32,216 nucleotides of DNA from Nitrososphaerota archaeon (GCA_031282985.1 JAITCR010000071.1:1-32216), one strand, 5' to 3'; counted from the stretch's first letter, positions 9,620 to 23,716 are shown. Program-made: numbers and translations. Notes: generated by a model not told the origin, from the letters alone.

Positions 9620-10531
9620 ATGCATTTACTTAACTTTAAAGAACTGTCTAATCAAGAGCTTATACAATTAGTTGACACAGCAATAGCAATTAAAAACTAT
9701 CCACAAAAATACGCCAAAACTTTAGAAGGAAAAACAGCTGCGTTAATTTTTCAAAAAACTTCCACTCGCACACGTGTTTCATTTGAAGTTGCTATGACAC
9801 AACTTGGTGGACACGGTCTTTTTTTGGATTGGAGAACCACCAACTTTGTAATGGCAGATCTTTCTGACGAGATAGGTTATCTATCACGCAACATTGATTG
9901 CATCATGGCAAGACTGCTTTACAATGCAGATCTAAACAAAATAGCAGAAAATAGCCGAGTACCAATCATCAACGGATGTGACGAAAAATATCATCCCAGC
10001 CAAGCCATAGCAGACCTAATTACTATAAAAGAAAAAAAAGGCACGCTAACAGGAACAAAAATGGTTTACATTGGAGTACACAACAATGTTACCAACTCAT
10101 TAATTGAAGCATGCACTAAAACAGGTATAAAAATCACAACAGTCTGCCCCATATTTAATGAAGCCTCAAGAGATAATGAACTCTTAAAAGAAACAAAAAA
10201 AACAGGCCTATGGGAATCCACATTAAACCTGAAAAACGCAGTTTCAGATGCAGACTTTGTGTACACTGACACATGGGTAGATATGGAATTTTTTACTGAC
10301 CCAAAGTACAGCGAGGAAAAAGAGAAGCGCATAAAATTAATGATGCCATATCAAATTAACGCTGAGTTACTAAAAGGCATCAATGCCTATGTGATGCATG
10401 ATATGCCGATCCATCGTGGCTATGAAATTACTGCTGATGCTATTGAAAGCCCAAAAAGTGTAATTTATGAGCAGGCAGAAAATAGGTTGTATTCAGCTAA
10501 AGCAATTCTGTTAAAGCTAATCAGAACCTAA
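9620..10531 (+). CDS. ornithine/related carbamoyltransferase
   Basis: KTSTRTRVSFE carbamoyl-phosphate motif, DEKYHPSQAIADL, C-terminal HDMPIHRGYEI. Start likely MHLLNFKELS (9620). Confidence 0.85.
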   Translation: MHLLNFKELSNQELIQLVDTAIAIKNYPQKYAKTLEGKTAALIFQKTSTRTRVSFEVAMTQLGGHGLFLDWRTTNFVMADLSDEIGYLSRNIDCIMARLLYNADLNKIAENSRVPIINGCDEKYHPSQAIADLITIKEKKGTLTGTKMVYIGVHNNVTNSLIEACTKTGIKITTVCPIFNEASRDNELLKETKKTGLWESTLNLKNAVSDADFVYTDTWVDMEFFTDPKYSEEKEKRIKLMMPYQINAELLKGINAYVMHDMPIHRGYEITADAIESPKSVIYEQAENRLYSAKAILLKLIRT

Positions 10532-10643
10532 GTTTTCTTTTCTGTTTATTATTTGAGAAGCTCTATTGTCAGATATGGTTTTCATATGATGTTAGGCGTT
10601 ACTTTATAGGTCACTTAATCAGTATTTGAATAGGCCGAAAGAG

Positions 10644-12407
10644 ATGGATTATGCAGTTATTGCTGATGCTTACAGAAAAATTGAGTCAACTACTAAACGT
10701 CTTGAAATGACAGACATATTAGTGGATTTATTAAGAAACACATCTAAGGATATTGTTACTAAAATTGTCTATCTTACTCAAGGTAAGTTATATCCGGATT
10801 TTGTTGGTATAGAGATAGGGATAGCAGAAAAGTTAGCTATTAAATCGCTTGTCCGTGCTTCTGGAAGGAAAGAGAGTGAAATATTATCTGACCTACAAAA
10901 AACAGGAGATATTGGCCAAGTAGCAGAAAATCAACTTGCTAAAAAAAAGCAGGCTACGTTTTTTTCAAAAACTCTAACCGTTGAGCATGTTTATGAATCA
11001 TTTGACAAGATGGCAAAAACAACGGGTTCAGGTGCTGTGGATATGAAAACAGCCGTTTTTGCAGGTCTGCTCTCAGATGCTTCACCTAAAGAGGCAAAAT
11101 ACATCATACGCACTGCCACAGGCAATTTACGTTTAGGCATTGCAGACATGACAGTGTTGGAAGCATTAGCTATCGCATACGGAGGCGGTAAAGAAGCCCG
11201 GGGGCCAATTGAAAGGGCTTACAATATTTGTTCGGATCTTGGCAGAGTATCAGAGATACTTGTTCGAGAAGGGTTAGATGCCATAAAAAAAATGCAAGTA
11301 AAAGTTTTTGAACCAATTCGACCAATGCTAGCAGAAAGATTACCTTCCCCAGAAGAAATTTTGGAGAAACTCAACGGTAAATGTTTAGCTGAATACAAAT
11401 ACGACGGCGAACGCATACAAGCACACAAACAGGGCAACAATGTTGCCCTTTACTCAAGACAACTAGAGAACATTTCCAGCCAATACCCAGACGTTGCTGA
11501 TTTAATTAGAAAACAAGTAAAAGCCCAGGAAGCAATTTTTGAAGCAGAATGCGTCGCAGTAGATATAGAAACAGGCGACCTGAGACCTTTTCAAGAACTC
11601 ATGCACCGCCGACGCAAATATGATATAGAAACCGCCATTGAACAATACCCAATTTCACTATACACATTTGACCTATTATTTGTCAACGGCAAAGACTTAA
11701 CCTGTGAACCCCTAACAGATAGACGAGCCATTTTAGAGGAAGTATTAAACAAAAATATACAACTACAAATAGCCACACAAAAAGTTGCCAACAACACCAA
11801 AGAACTAGAAGATTTTTTTGAAAAAGCCATAGAAGAAGGCTGTGAAGGCTTAATGTGTAAATCCATAACTAAAGACTCAGTTTATCAGGCAGGAAACCGT
11901 GGCTGGTTATGGATAAAATATAAACGGGATTACAAAAGCGAGATGACAGACACTGTTGACTTAGTTGTAGTAGGCGCTTTTCATGGCAGAGGCAAACGAG
12001 CAGGAGCATATGGCGCATTATTATTAGCAGCGTATAATAAAGAAAAGGACATATTTGAAACTGTAACAAAATGTGGCACAGGCTTCACTGATAAGGACAT
12101 AACAGATTTGCATACAATATTGCAGAATCATGTTATACCTCGTAAACACGCTAGAATTTTGTCAATGATGGAAGCGGAGGTCTGGTTTGAACCATTTGTT
12201 GTTCTTGAAATTTTAGGTGCAGAGGTCACGTTAAGTCCAATTCACATGTGCGCCATGGAGTCAATTCGCAAAGACAGCGGACTTGCAATTCGTTTCCCAA
12301 GATTTACTGGAAAATACCGCACAGACAAAAGTCCACAAGACGCCACCACTGCAAGAGAAGTTGTAGAAATGTATCAAAACCAGCTTAAACAAATAAACCA
12401 AACATAA
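10644..12407 (+). CDS. lig: ATP-dependent DNA ligase (archaeal type)
   Basis: EYKYDGERIQAHK nucleotidyl-transfer motif, EGLMCK, RGWLWIKYKRDY. Confidence 0.97.
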   Translation: MDYAVIADAYRKIESTTKRLEMTDILVDLLRNTSKDIVTKIVYLTQGKLYPDFVGIEIGIAEKLAIKSLVRASGRKESEILSDLQKTGDIGQVAENQLAKKKQATFFSKTLTVEHVYESFDKMAKTTGSGAVDMKTAVFAGLLSDASPKEAKYIIRTATGNLRLGIADMTVLEALAIAYGGGKEARGPIERAYNICSDLGRVSEILVREGLDAIKKMQVKVFEPIRPMLAERLPSPEEILEKLNGKCLAEYKYDGERIQAHKQGNNVALYSRQLENISSQYPDVADLIRKQVKAQEAIFEAECVAVDIETGDLRPFQELMHRRRKYDIETAIEQYPISLYTFDLLFVNGKDLTCEPLTDRRAILEEVLNKNIQLQIATQKVANNTKELEDFFEKAIEEGCEGLMCKSITKDSVYQAGNRGWLWIKYKRDYKSEMTDTVDLVVVGAFHGRGKRAGAYGALLLAAYNKEKDIFETVTKCGTGFTDKDITDLHTILQNHVIPRKHARILSMMEAEVWFEPFVVLEILGAEVTLSPIHMCAMESIRKDSGLAIRFPRFTGKYRTDKSPQDATTAREVVEMYQNQLKQINQT

Positions 12408-12481
12408 CAAGCGAGCATTAGGCTAAAAACGGATAATAAGAAGCATAACGCTAAAAGTATAGTAATAAGTGAGGAAAACCT

Positions 12482-13117
12482 GTGGCTTTAGATCCAGAAA
12501 AAATGAGGACACTTATTGCGTTTAAAAAACGTTTAGAAAACCAACTTGAAAAGCTAAATGTTGAAACCATAGAAACGCAAACAGCAGTAGACATAGTTAA
12601 TACTATGCTACTTGAAAAAGGTTTCAAACGAGGGGACCTAAAAGAAGTTCAAACACCAAACCTGCCAAAAGAAGTAGTGCTACCAAAACAGGAAACACAC
12701 GAAACACCAATTGACACACGACCCACACCAACACTCACAGTAACAACAACACCTCAAGACAGAGACAACGTATTTCTACTTAAAACAATGAACGACGAAT
12801 CACTAGCACTAATTTGCTTTAACAAAGAAGACATGCATGTAATGCCTGATGAAAGCAAACAGTTTAACGCCAAGACACCACCTTTCCAAAACTTTTTGGT
12901 AGAAAAAGTTCTTGCTAAAATGAAAGAGAAAGACATTGAACTTGTACACAATAATCAATTAGAAGCAAACAAAGCCTTCACTTATGAGATTATCAAAGAA
13001 GAAGGGGATTTAATCCGAGAAATAGTAATTCACAATGTTGACGACGAGCGTCTGAAAGAGTTAAAATCAAGCATACGCTGGACACTAGAAAAAATGTATG
13101 AAAAAATGCAAAATTAA
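12482..13117 (+). CDS. conserved-looking hypothetical protein, coiled-coil N-terminus
   Basis: 211 aa, GTG start; charged helical N-terminus, Pro/Thr-rich linker, C-terminal alpha/beta domain; downstream of ligase on the same strand. Confidence 0.75.
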   Translation: MALDPEKMRTLIAFKKRLENQLEKLNVETIETQTAVDIVNTMLLEKGFKRGDLKEVQTPNLPKEVVLPKQETHETPIDTRPTPTLTVTTTPQDRDNVFLLKTMNDESLALICFNKEDMHVMPDESKQFNAKTPPFQNFLVEKVLAKMKEKDIELVHNNQLEANKAFTYEIIKEEGDLIREIVIHNVDDERLKELKSSIRWTLEKMYEKMQN

Positions 13118-13122
13118 AAAAA

Positions 13123-13446
13123 TTATTGTAAATGTTTTTCAATTGTTGCTGTTATGCTCGTTTTAATGCATAACCCAACAAGGCGTTCAACTTCCTGACC
13201 ATCTTTGAAGAGTATCATCGTGGGAATACTAAAAACCTGAAATTTTTCAGCTGTAGCAGAGTTTCCATCGACATCAAGTTTGCCAATTAAAACTTTACCA
13301 TGATATTCCTGTGCTATTTCAGCTATTGTCGGTGCTAACGCTCTACAGGGACCACACCAAGTTGCCCAAAAATCAATGAAAACAAGTTTATTACTTTTTA
13401 TGGTTTCTTCAAAATTGACATCTGTAACATGGAAAGGAGAACTCAA
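13123..13446 (-). CDS. trxA: thioredoxin
   Basis: FIDFWATWCGPCRALAPTIAEIA, FSIPTMILFKDGQEV. Confidence 0.96.
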   Translation of the reverse strand: MSSPFHVTDVNFEETIKSNKLVFIDFWATWCGPCRALAPTIAEIAQEYHGKVLIGKLDVDGNSATAEKFQVFSIPTMILFKDGQEVERLVGLCIKTSITATIEKHLQ

Positions 13447-13555
13447 TTTACAACACTCCTACAATATCGTTAGAATTCTCTTTTGCGCAATATAAAGCAT
13501 TAGTCAACAGTCCTCTTTTTGTTTACTTACCTCTCTTTCTTTTTGAAAAGGAAGT

Positions 13556-14851
13556 TTAGAGGTCTATGCTTCCGCGGAGTAATTGTACATCTACAACTTG
13601 TCCTGTGTCAGCATAGATTCCAACAGTAACTATGTTTAGTCCACCAAAGTAAATCATATCAAGACTTAATTCTATATACCAGTAAGGATACAATTCCACA
13701 GAACCACCTCGAGCGTGAGGCACCATTTGGGTAGATAATGCTGGACGCATAGTTTTGAAACCTGAAACTTGTTGACCCTCAATGGTATAAACCATGGTTT
13801 TTACATAATTTTCTGCAATTTCAACTGCTCGTTCTTGTGTTACAGAAATCAAACTGTTGCTTTTTTGGAATAGGAAATAGTTATCTAACATTGTTATTAG
13901 AATATTATTTTGAAAAGTCATCTGTAAACATTTAGTTTGGTAGTCTATACCGTTTTCAGTGTACATCCAAGTCAATTCAGCAGAGGCACCAGAAATGATG
14001 ACGTTTAATTTCATGTTGTCTTCGGTTACTGTTGTACTCTGTGTTGAGGATACTTTGCTTAGAATGTTAAGCATGTCTGTCAAGTATTCATCACCGGAAT
14101 ACTCTTTGTAACTAGAGAGGATTCGATGGGCATTAAGAAGAAGATTGTTATATGCTTCATTTTGGATAAAGATTGGAGAGCTTTCAATCATAGTAAGCTC
14201 ATACCGGGAAAAATGGCCGTTTCTGAAACGAAAAATGACATTCAAATTACTATTACGACTTTTGAGGGAATACGCTGCTTCTTCTTCAGATAAGCCTCCA
14301 AGGTCAGTTCGCCAATACAAATTGTTACTTAACAAGGAAACAGTATAATTTCGGGTGTCAATATGCGTAACGTTATGTAAAAAATTAACAACTTTATCGG
14401 TTCCCATACCCCAAGACTTCAAGTGTTGATTTTCTGCATAAAGAGTCTGCTGTGATTCTAACAGTTGACTATTTTGGCTATATTGGATAACAGATAAACT
14501 TGCCAAAAGCACAATAACAATTAACAGTGCTCCAAAGACAGCACGTCCCTTAAGAGCTAACCATCGATGTTTAGGTTCAGCACCATGTACATCTTCTACA
14601 CCTTTCAGAGCAGTTATACTAGCTTGACCAAAGGCAGATAACCTATATTGTCCATTGTCTAATTTGGAAATTAGCTCACCAAGACTTTCCAAGTGATAAG
14701 TCAAATTTGGTGTTGAAATACCAAGGGCTTCTACAAGCTCCATAAAAGTCATAGGTTTAGAATCAAGCATACGAAGAATTTTACGCCTTATCGGATGCTT
14801 AAACGAACTAAACATTATCGAGTAAATCTCATCTTCAGGAGTACTTGCCAT
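13556..14851 (-). CDS. membrane-anchored winged-helix (ArsR-like) protein with extracytoplasmic domain
   Basis: N-terminal wHTH (FSSFKHPIRRKILRMLDSKPMTFMELVEALGISTPNLTYHLESL), TM segment (AVFGALLIVIVLLASLSVIQY), then ~280 aa presumed external domain. Confidence 0.8.
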   Translation of the reverse strand: MASTPEDEIYSIMFSSFKHPIRRKILRMLDSKPMTFMELVEALGISTPNLTYHLESLGELISKLDNGQYRLSAFGQASITALKGVEDVHGAEPKHRWLALKGRAVFGALLIVIVLLASLSVIQYSQNSQLLESQQTLYAENQHLKSWGMGTDKVVNFLHNVTHIDTRNYTVSLLSNNLYWRTDLGGLSEEEAAYSLKSRNSNLNVIFRFRNGHFSRYELTMIESSPIFIQNEAYNNLLLNAHRILSSYKEYSGDEYLTDMLNILSKVSSTQSTTVTEDNMKLNVIISGASAELTWMYTENGIDYQTKCLQMTFQNNILITMLDNYFLFQKSNSLISVTQERAVEIAENYVKTMVYTIEGQQVSGFKTMRPALSTQMVPHARGGSVELYPYWYIELSLDMIYFGGLNIVTVGIYADTGQVVDVQLLRGSIDL

Positions 14852-14976
14852 CCGCTACCACTATATAGTAAATAACGCACTTAAACTATAAAGATTTCAT
14901 TCAAACAAAGCCTAAAAGAAGTGTATACTATCAACTAATAATTAAGACTGATGTTGTAGGAATTAAGTGATGTATT

Positions 14977-15018
14977 ATCACCTAGTCAGTCGTTATTTAT
15001 GGACTGAGCTTAGGTGAT
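14977..15018 (-). terminator. long stem-loop overlapping nusA stop codon; candidate 3'-end/termination or regulatory element
   Basis: On + strand: atcaccta-g-tcagtc / loop gttatttatg / gactga-gct-taggtgat: 8+6 bp arms with a small asymmetric internal loop. Stop codon of NusA (15010-15012) lies inside. Confidence 0.5.
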
Positions 15019-15447
15019 GCTGATGTTTTGAATGTCGAAATATCGTTTTGCTAAAAAGCGCAACCGTTCAGCATTTTTACCGTTTTTACCTATAGCGACA
15101 CCCTTATCTTTAGCACTTATAGCAATGACAGCCATTTTTTTACCATCGGTACGTTCTGTGACACGAATTTCGCGCACTATTGCAGGTTTAAGGGCATTCT
15201 TTATGAATTGAACAGGGTCTTCACTATATTCAATAATTTCATGTTTTTTCCCAGTCATTCGTTCAAGGGCATGAATGTTTCTTCCACCTTTACCAATGGC
15301 TACACCTACTTGACCTTGACTTACAATAAAGATTACTCGTTCTTGTTCTTCGTCAATTATACAGTCCTTCACGCTTGCGCCGCTTATGCTTTCAAACAAT
15401 GCGATATAACGCATTTCATCGCATGTGATTTTTATGCCGGTTGTCAT
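15010..15447 (-). CDS. nusA: archaeal NusA-like KH-domain protein
   Basis: VGVAIGKGGRNIHALERMTGKK and GVAIGKNGKNAERLRFLAKR (two KH GxxG motifs); directly downstream of L30e. Confidence 0.93.
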   Translation of the reverse strand: MTTGIKITCDEMRYIALFESISGASVKDCIIDEEQERVIFIVSQGQVGVAIGKGGRNIHALERMTGKKHEIIEYSEDPVQFIKNALKPAIVREIRVTERTDGKKMAVIAISAKDKGVAIGKNGKNAERLRFLAKRYFDIQNISIT

Positions 15448-15775
15448 TGCTCTCCTCCAATGGTTTCTTGAATTTCAGATGTTTCTATTGCTTTAAGAAT
15501 ATCTGAATCTCCTGATTCCCTGATGCTTAATGCAGAAATAATGAATAGTTTACCTGCAACTTCAGCTAAATCCATTGATGTACCTCTATAGGTCATCACT
15601 GGAACTTTTGAGATTTTACCATAGTATTCTATATCATCTTTTATGCTTTTTGGACAGTTAGAAGCTAAAAGGATCAGTTTAGCCTTACCAGTTTTAGCGT
15701 TTTGTAATGCCGAGTTGGCTCCAAAAGAAACTTTGCCAGTTTTGACGGCTAACGCGATTGCTTTATCTATATTTA

Positions 15776-15779
<4 letters not shown>
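15444..15779 (-). CDS. rpl30e: ribosomal protein L30e
   Basis: L7Ae/L30e fold: GKVSFGANSALQNAKTGKAKLILLASNCP; position between rpoA and nusA. Confidence 0.92.
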
Positions 15780-19609
<3,830 letters not shown>

Positions 19610-19610
19610 G

Positions 19611-22600
19611 TTATGCTTTCTCCTTAAGTTTTAATTTCGGTGTAATACAGAGGCTTTGCAGTTCCTGTAACAATAGTTTAAACGCGTAAGATACCGTGAC
19701 AGGCGCAATCTTTACTTTTTCGTCACATATCTTACAGACATAACGCCTTTGCTTCATGTCATAGTAAGCTATTTGCCCACATGTTTCACAAATAAATAAA
19801 GTGTACTTGTCAGATTCCTCAAGCAACCGATCTCTTAGCAGCATCGCTGCACCGTGACCAATAAGGCAGTCTCGTTCCATTTCACCAAACCTAAGACCAC
19901 CACCTCTAGCCCTGCCTTCAGTTGGTTGTCGAGTAAGCATTTGAACTTGACCTCTGGCTCTTGCATGAATTTTATCTGCAACCATATGGTGAAGCTTCTG
20001 GTAATAGACCACACCAACGAAAACGTCTGCAACAAATTTTTCGCCTGTTGTACCATTATAGAAAACATCGCCACCTGTGTGACTAAAGCCAAGTTTTACT
20101 AGATTATTTCTAACATCAGTTGGGCGTTCATTTGCAAATGGTGTACCATCACCTGGTTTTCCGCGGGCTGCTGCAGCTTTTCCTGTTAATGATTCGATGA
20201 ACTGCCCAATGGTCATTCTTGAGGGGATAGCGTGTGGGTTTATGATTAAATCAGGCGTTATGCCTTCAGCTGTGAAGGGCATGTTTTCGGGTGGAACGAT
20301 TAAACCGATAACTCCTTTCTGTCCATGACGGCTTGCAAATTTGTCACCTAGTTCAGGAATTCTTTGGTCTCGTACACGAACTTTGACAAGTTGACTTCCT
20401 TCACCAGATTCAGTGATAAATATGCCATCAACAATTCCTGTTTCGCTTGGTCGCATGTCTACACTGGTATCACGCATTGAAGGGCCTTTTACCTCGAATT
20501 CTTTATATTCTTCAAGGAATCTTGGCGGGCTAATTCTGCCAATTAAGACATCTCCACCAACCACTTGAGATTCAAGACTAATGATTCCATCTTGTTCAAG
20601 CAGACGGTAGTATTGCTCGCCTCGATAACCGCGCGTTCCAGCTTCTGGAACGGTGAATTTATCTTTTAATCCACCAAGATACTGGCGGCATTCTGCCTCG
20701 TAAATACGGTAAAATGTTGACCTAAATAAGCCACGTTGAATGGAGGCCTGATTAAATATAATGGCGTCTTCCATGTTGTAGCCTTCGAAGCTTAGCACTG
20801 CGACTATGCAGTTTTGGCCTGTTGGGCGTTGTTTGTAACCCATGACATCCATGTTTTCTGTTTGAACTATGGGTACTTGTGGGTAGTGTAAAATGTGGCT
20901 ACGTGTATCAGTTCGGTTGTGGAAGTTTGTTCCATAAACGCCTAAGGCTTGTTTTGCCATTGCAGCTTGATAGGAGTTACGTGGTGATTGATTATGTTCA
21001 GGGTATGGAATTGTTGAAGCGCAAATACCAAGAATTGTATATGTTGCGATTTCAAGATGGGTTGTTTCAGGTTGAATATCATCATATGATATAGCGATGA
21101 ACGCGTTTTCTTCTTCTTCAGCATCAAGGTATTCAATGTAGCCTGCTTTAACTATGTCTTCCCATGACCATTCACCTAACCCGATTTTTTCGATATGTTT
21201 AGGTTGGAGTTTGGGTACAGACTTTTCAACTATAATTAAAGGTCGCCTTACTCGTCCTTCATCAGAATTTACGTGAACTTCCTCTGTGGATGTTTGTGAC
21301 ATGTCAAAGTAGGTAATGTTTACCTCTGTTGAAATTTCGCCTGAGCGCCGTTTTTCACGGAAGTTTTTAACCATTACTTTAGGTGAAAGTTGGTAACCAA
21401 TAATGTTACCGTCAACAAAAACTTTGGCACCTGAAATACGCTGTTTAATAGTTACCTCTGCAGCAGGGATTGTACCCATTTCGAAAAGGATTTGTTTTAT
21501 TCTATCAGGGTTCACACCAACTGCAATTGTGGCAGATAACGCCAAGTTTTTGACAAGACCACAGTTAGAACCTTCAGGAGTTTCATTTGGACAGAGCCTG
21601 CCCCAATGGGTGGGGTGTAAGTCTCTTGCCTCGAAGTTTGGTTGACTTCTGCTTAAAGGTGATTGAAGGCGTCTTAAGTGACTGAGAGTTGAGATATAGT
21701 TAGTTCTGTCAAGTAATTGTGTAACACCAACTCTGCCTCTACCCCAGTTACCTGTTGCTAGGGCATGTTGGAATCTTTCTGTAATTATACCAGGTCTTAC
21801 CGCTGCAGATACCGTGATAACTGTACCTTTAAAACCGATGCGTTCAAGTTGATATTTAATATCTCGCGTCAAATTACGAAATGAAACACGGAAAAGATCT
21901 GCAAGCAATGGGCCACCGAGACGTAGACGTTTATTTTTGAAATGGTCTTTGTCATCTTGTTGGCGTATTCCCATTTTTAGTTGGATAACTCTGTATACCA
22001 TTTCACCTAAGAATATGGCTTTTTCTTTACGATTCATGTCACTTCTGCCCAAGTGTGGCAAAAAGTTTTTGTCAAGGGCGGTTTCGGCTTTTTGAAGTCG
22101 ATAGTCTTCGACTTGCCCGTGTGCAACACGGTTACCGATGAAGAGCATAGCATCGGAGGGTGTGTCAACGCCAACTGCTTTCTCGAAAGAAGCTGCAAGT
22201 TGTGCTTGGATGTCTTTGTCGAGGCTTACTGCTTCGGCTATGTCTTTGTCTTTTTCCAAGTTTAATGCGCGCATAATAACAACGAATGGGATTTCTGTTG
22301 GTACCCCAGGCATTGTTACGTATATAGCGTCATCTGACTTTAATTTGAGTTCTATCCTTGCACGAAAGCCAACAGTTGTTGAAAAAATTTTTGCTTGATA
22401 AACGGGACTCGTTCCTTTATCATCTACGTCAACAATTACTCGGTTAGGTGCAAGATCTTCCATGGCTACTATGACACGTTCAGAGCCATTTACAACAAAG
22501 TATCCTCCAGGATCATCTGGATCTTCGCCAGCGGCGATTAATTCTTCGCGTGATAACTGGCTTAAGAAGCAAAGTTTACTTTTTAGCATAATAGGTATAT

Positions 22601-22976
22601 TTCCAATGTAGACGAGTTCTGTGTCTTGCTCGTGTCCATCTACAATGGGTGTCATTTCAAGTGCGATTGGCGCACTGTAAGCGAGATTTCTTAGGCGTGC
22701 TTCCATAGGGTGAATTTCGTGTTTTGTCCCATCTACTTCGGTTACGTATGGACCGGTTATTCTGCTTTGTGGGTCAATTACCCATATTTGCCCAAGTTTT
22801 ACTTTATATGGGTTATCTGGAACTTCTATTGGAATTTCAGCTACTTCGCCTACAACTTCTTGTAAACCGTGATCGATAAATTCGTTGTAGCTGTCGAGGT
22901 GCTGTCTTACTAGGCCTTTGTCGTTGAAAAATGCTTTCAACAATAAACGAGTATCTTCTTTCTGTATTTCTGTCAT
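19611..22976 (-). CDS. rpoB: DNA-directed RNA polymerase subunit B (fused)
   Basis: 1121-1124 aa; GDKFASRHGQKGVIG, RARGGGLRFGEMERDCLIGHGAA, C-terminal Zn site CETCGQ...CKICDE. Confidence 0.97.
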   Translation of the reverse strand: MTEIQKEDTRLLLKAFFNDKGLVRQHLDSYNEFIDHGLQEVVGEVAEIPIEVPDNPYKVKLGQIWVIDPQSRITGPYVTEVDGTKHEIHPMEARLRNLAYSAPIALEMTPIVDGHEQDTELVYIGNIPIMLKSKLCFLSQLSREELIAAGEDPDDPGGYFVVNGSERVIVAMEDLAPNRVIVDVDDKGTSPVYQAKIFSTTVGFRARIELKLKSDDAIYVTMPGVPTEIPFVVIMRALNLEKDKDIAEAVSLDKDIQAQLAASFEKAVGVDTPSDAMLFIGNRVAHGQVEDYRLQKAETALDKNFLPHLGRSDMNRKEKAIFLGEMVYRVIQLKMGIRQQDDKDHFKNKRLRLGGPLLADLFRVSFRNLTRDIKYQLERIGFKGTVITVSAAVRPGIITERFQHALATGNWGRGRVGVTQLLDRTNYISTLSHLRRLQSPLSRSQPNFEARDLHPTHWGRLCPNETPEGSNCGLVKNLALSATIAVGVNPDRIKQILFEMGTIPAAEVTIKQRISGAKVFVDGNIIGYQLSPKVMVKNFREKRRSGEISTEVNITYFDMSQTSTEEVHVNSDEGRVRRPLIIVEKSVPKLQPKHIEKIGLGEWSWEDIVKAGYIEYLDAEEEENAFIAISYDDIQPETTHLEIATYTILGICASTIPYPEHNQSPRNSYQAAMAKQALGVYGTNFHNRTDTRSHILHYPQVPIVQTENMDVMGYKQRPTGQNCIVAVLSFEGYNMEDAIIFNQASIQRGLFRSTFYRIYEAECRQYLGGLKDKFTVPEAGTRGYRGEQYYRLLEQDGIISLESQVVGGDVLIGRISPPRFLEEYKEFEVKGPSMRDTSVDMRPSETGIVDGIFITESGEGSQLVKVRVRDQRIPELGDKFASRHGQKGVIGLIVPPENMPFTAEGITPDLIINPHAIPSRMTIGQFIESLTGKAAAARGKPGDGTPFANERPTDVRNNLVKLGFSHTGGDVFYNGTTGEKFVADVFVGVVYYQKLHHMVADKIHARARGQVQMLTRQPTEGRARGGGLRFGEMERDCLIGHGAAMLLRDRLLEESDKYTLFICETCGQIAYYDMKQRRYVCKICDEKVKIAPVTVSYAFKLLLQELQSLCITPKLKLKEKA

Positions 22977-22996
22977 GCTAAACAATCTCCAACTAT

Positions 22997-23032
22997 GTTA
23001 AACGGGTAAGTGTGAATTCCTGTTAAACCGGT
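22997..23032. promoter_or_regulatory. paired near-identical 11-bp repeats in the rpoB leader
   Basis: gttaaacgggt (22997-23007) and gttaaaccggt (23022-23032), 10/11 identical, 25 bp apart start to start. Confidence 0.4.
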
Positions 23033-23361
23033 CCTTCTCACGTGAAAAAATTTCTCCTATAACTCTGAGAGCAGAAACACATCTACGCAACCCGCTTATA
23101 AACATTGTTATAGGGGTTGTGTCTAAACTGTGGATTGACTAAACTTTTATAGAGTTATAACACAAAAATAACGTTTTTAGAACGCGTGAAACGTTTAAAA
23201 CATGGGCGCAACAAAGAAAAACAACGAAACACCACAAACAAGCACAACTTACAAACCAGAAAAGTTTTAAAAGCAAAAAATGTTCCCATACAAAAAAACA
23301 ACTAATAAACATGACTATAAGAAAAAAATAGACGCCTTACAGAACTAACAAAAAAACAAAC

Positions 23362-23682
23362 TCAAAAATAGTATCGAACTATTTTGTATCTATCCCTACC
23401 GAGTTGTCGCTTACGCTCCTCCTCAGCCGCAGTTACTTTAGAATTACCTGTTTTTACTTGATAAGTTTTAGGTTTACCAATTTCGTTACCAAAAAAATCC
23501 CGTTCTTGAACCACAAAGTCACCGCCTTTACAAATTTTGGTACAGTCATTACCTTTCATTGATTGATCAAACGCGAAACGGTCACGCGCGAGATCACCTG
23601 CCGTTTTTCTTGGCGATTTAATAAAGCGCCTATTAGTGTTCCCAAATCCATAAAAACGTTTTTCTTTGAGGTTTTTCGACAA
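23362..23682 (-). CDS. hypothetical basic protein
   Basis: 106 aa, intact; no recognised family. Confidence 0.55.
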   Translation of the reverse strand: MSKNLKEKRFYGFGNTNRRFIKSPRKTAGDLARDRFAFDQSMKGNDCTKICKGGDFVVQERDFFGNEIGKPKTYQVKTGNSKVTAAEEERKRQLGRDRYKIVRYYF

Positions 23683-23716
23683 GTTATAACACTTCGTTAC
23701 TATTTGTGTACAATGT

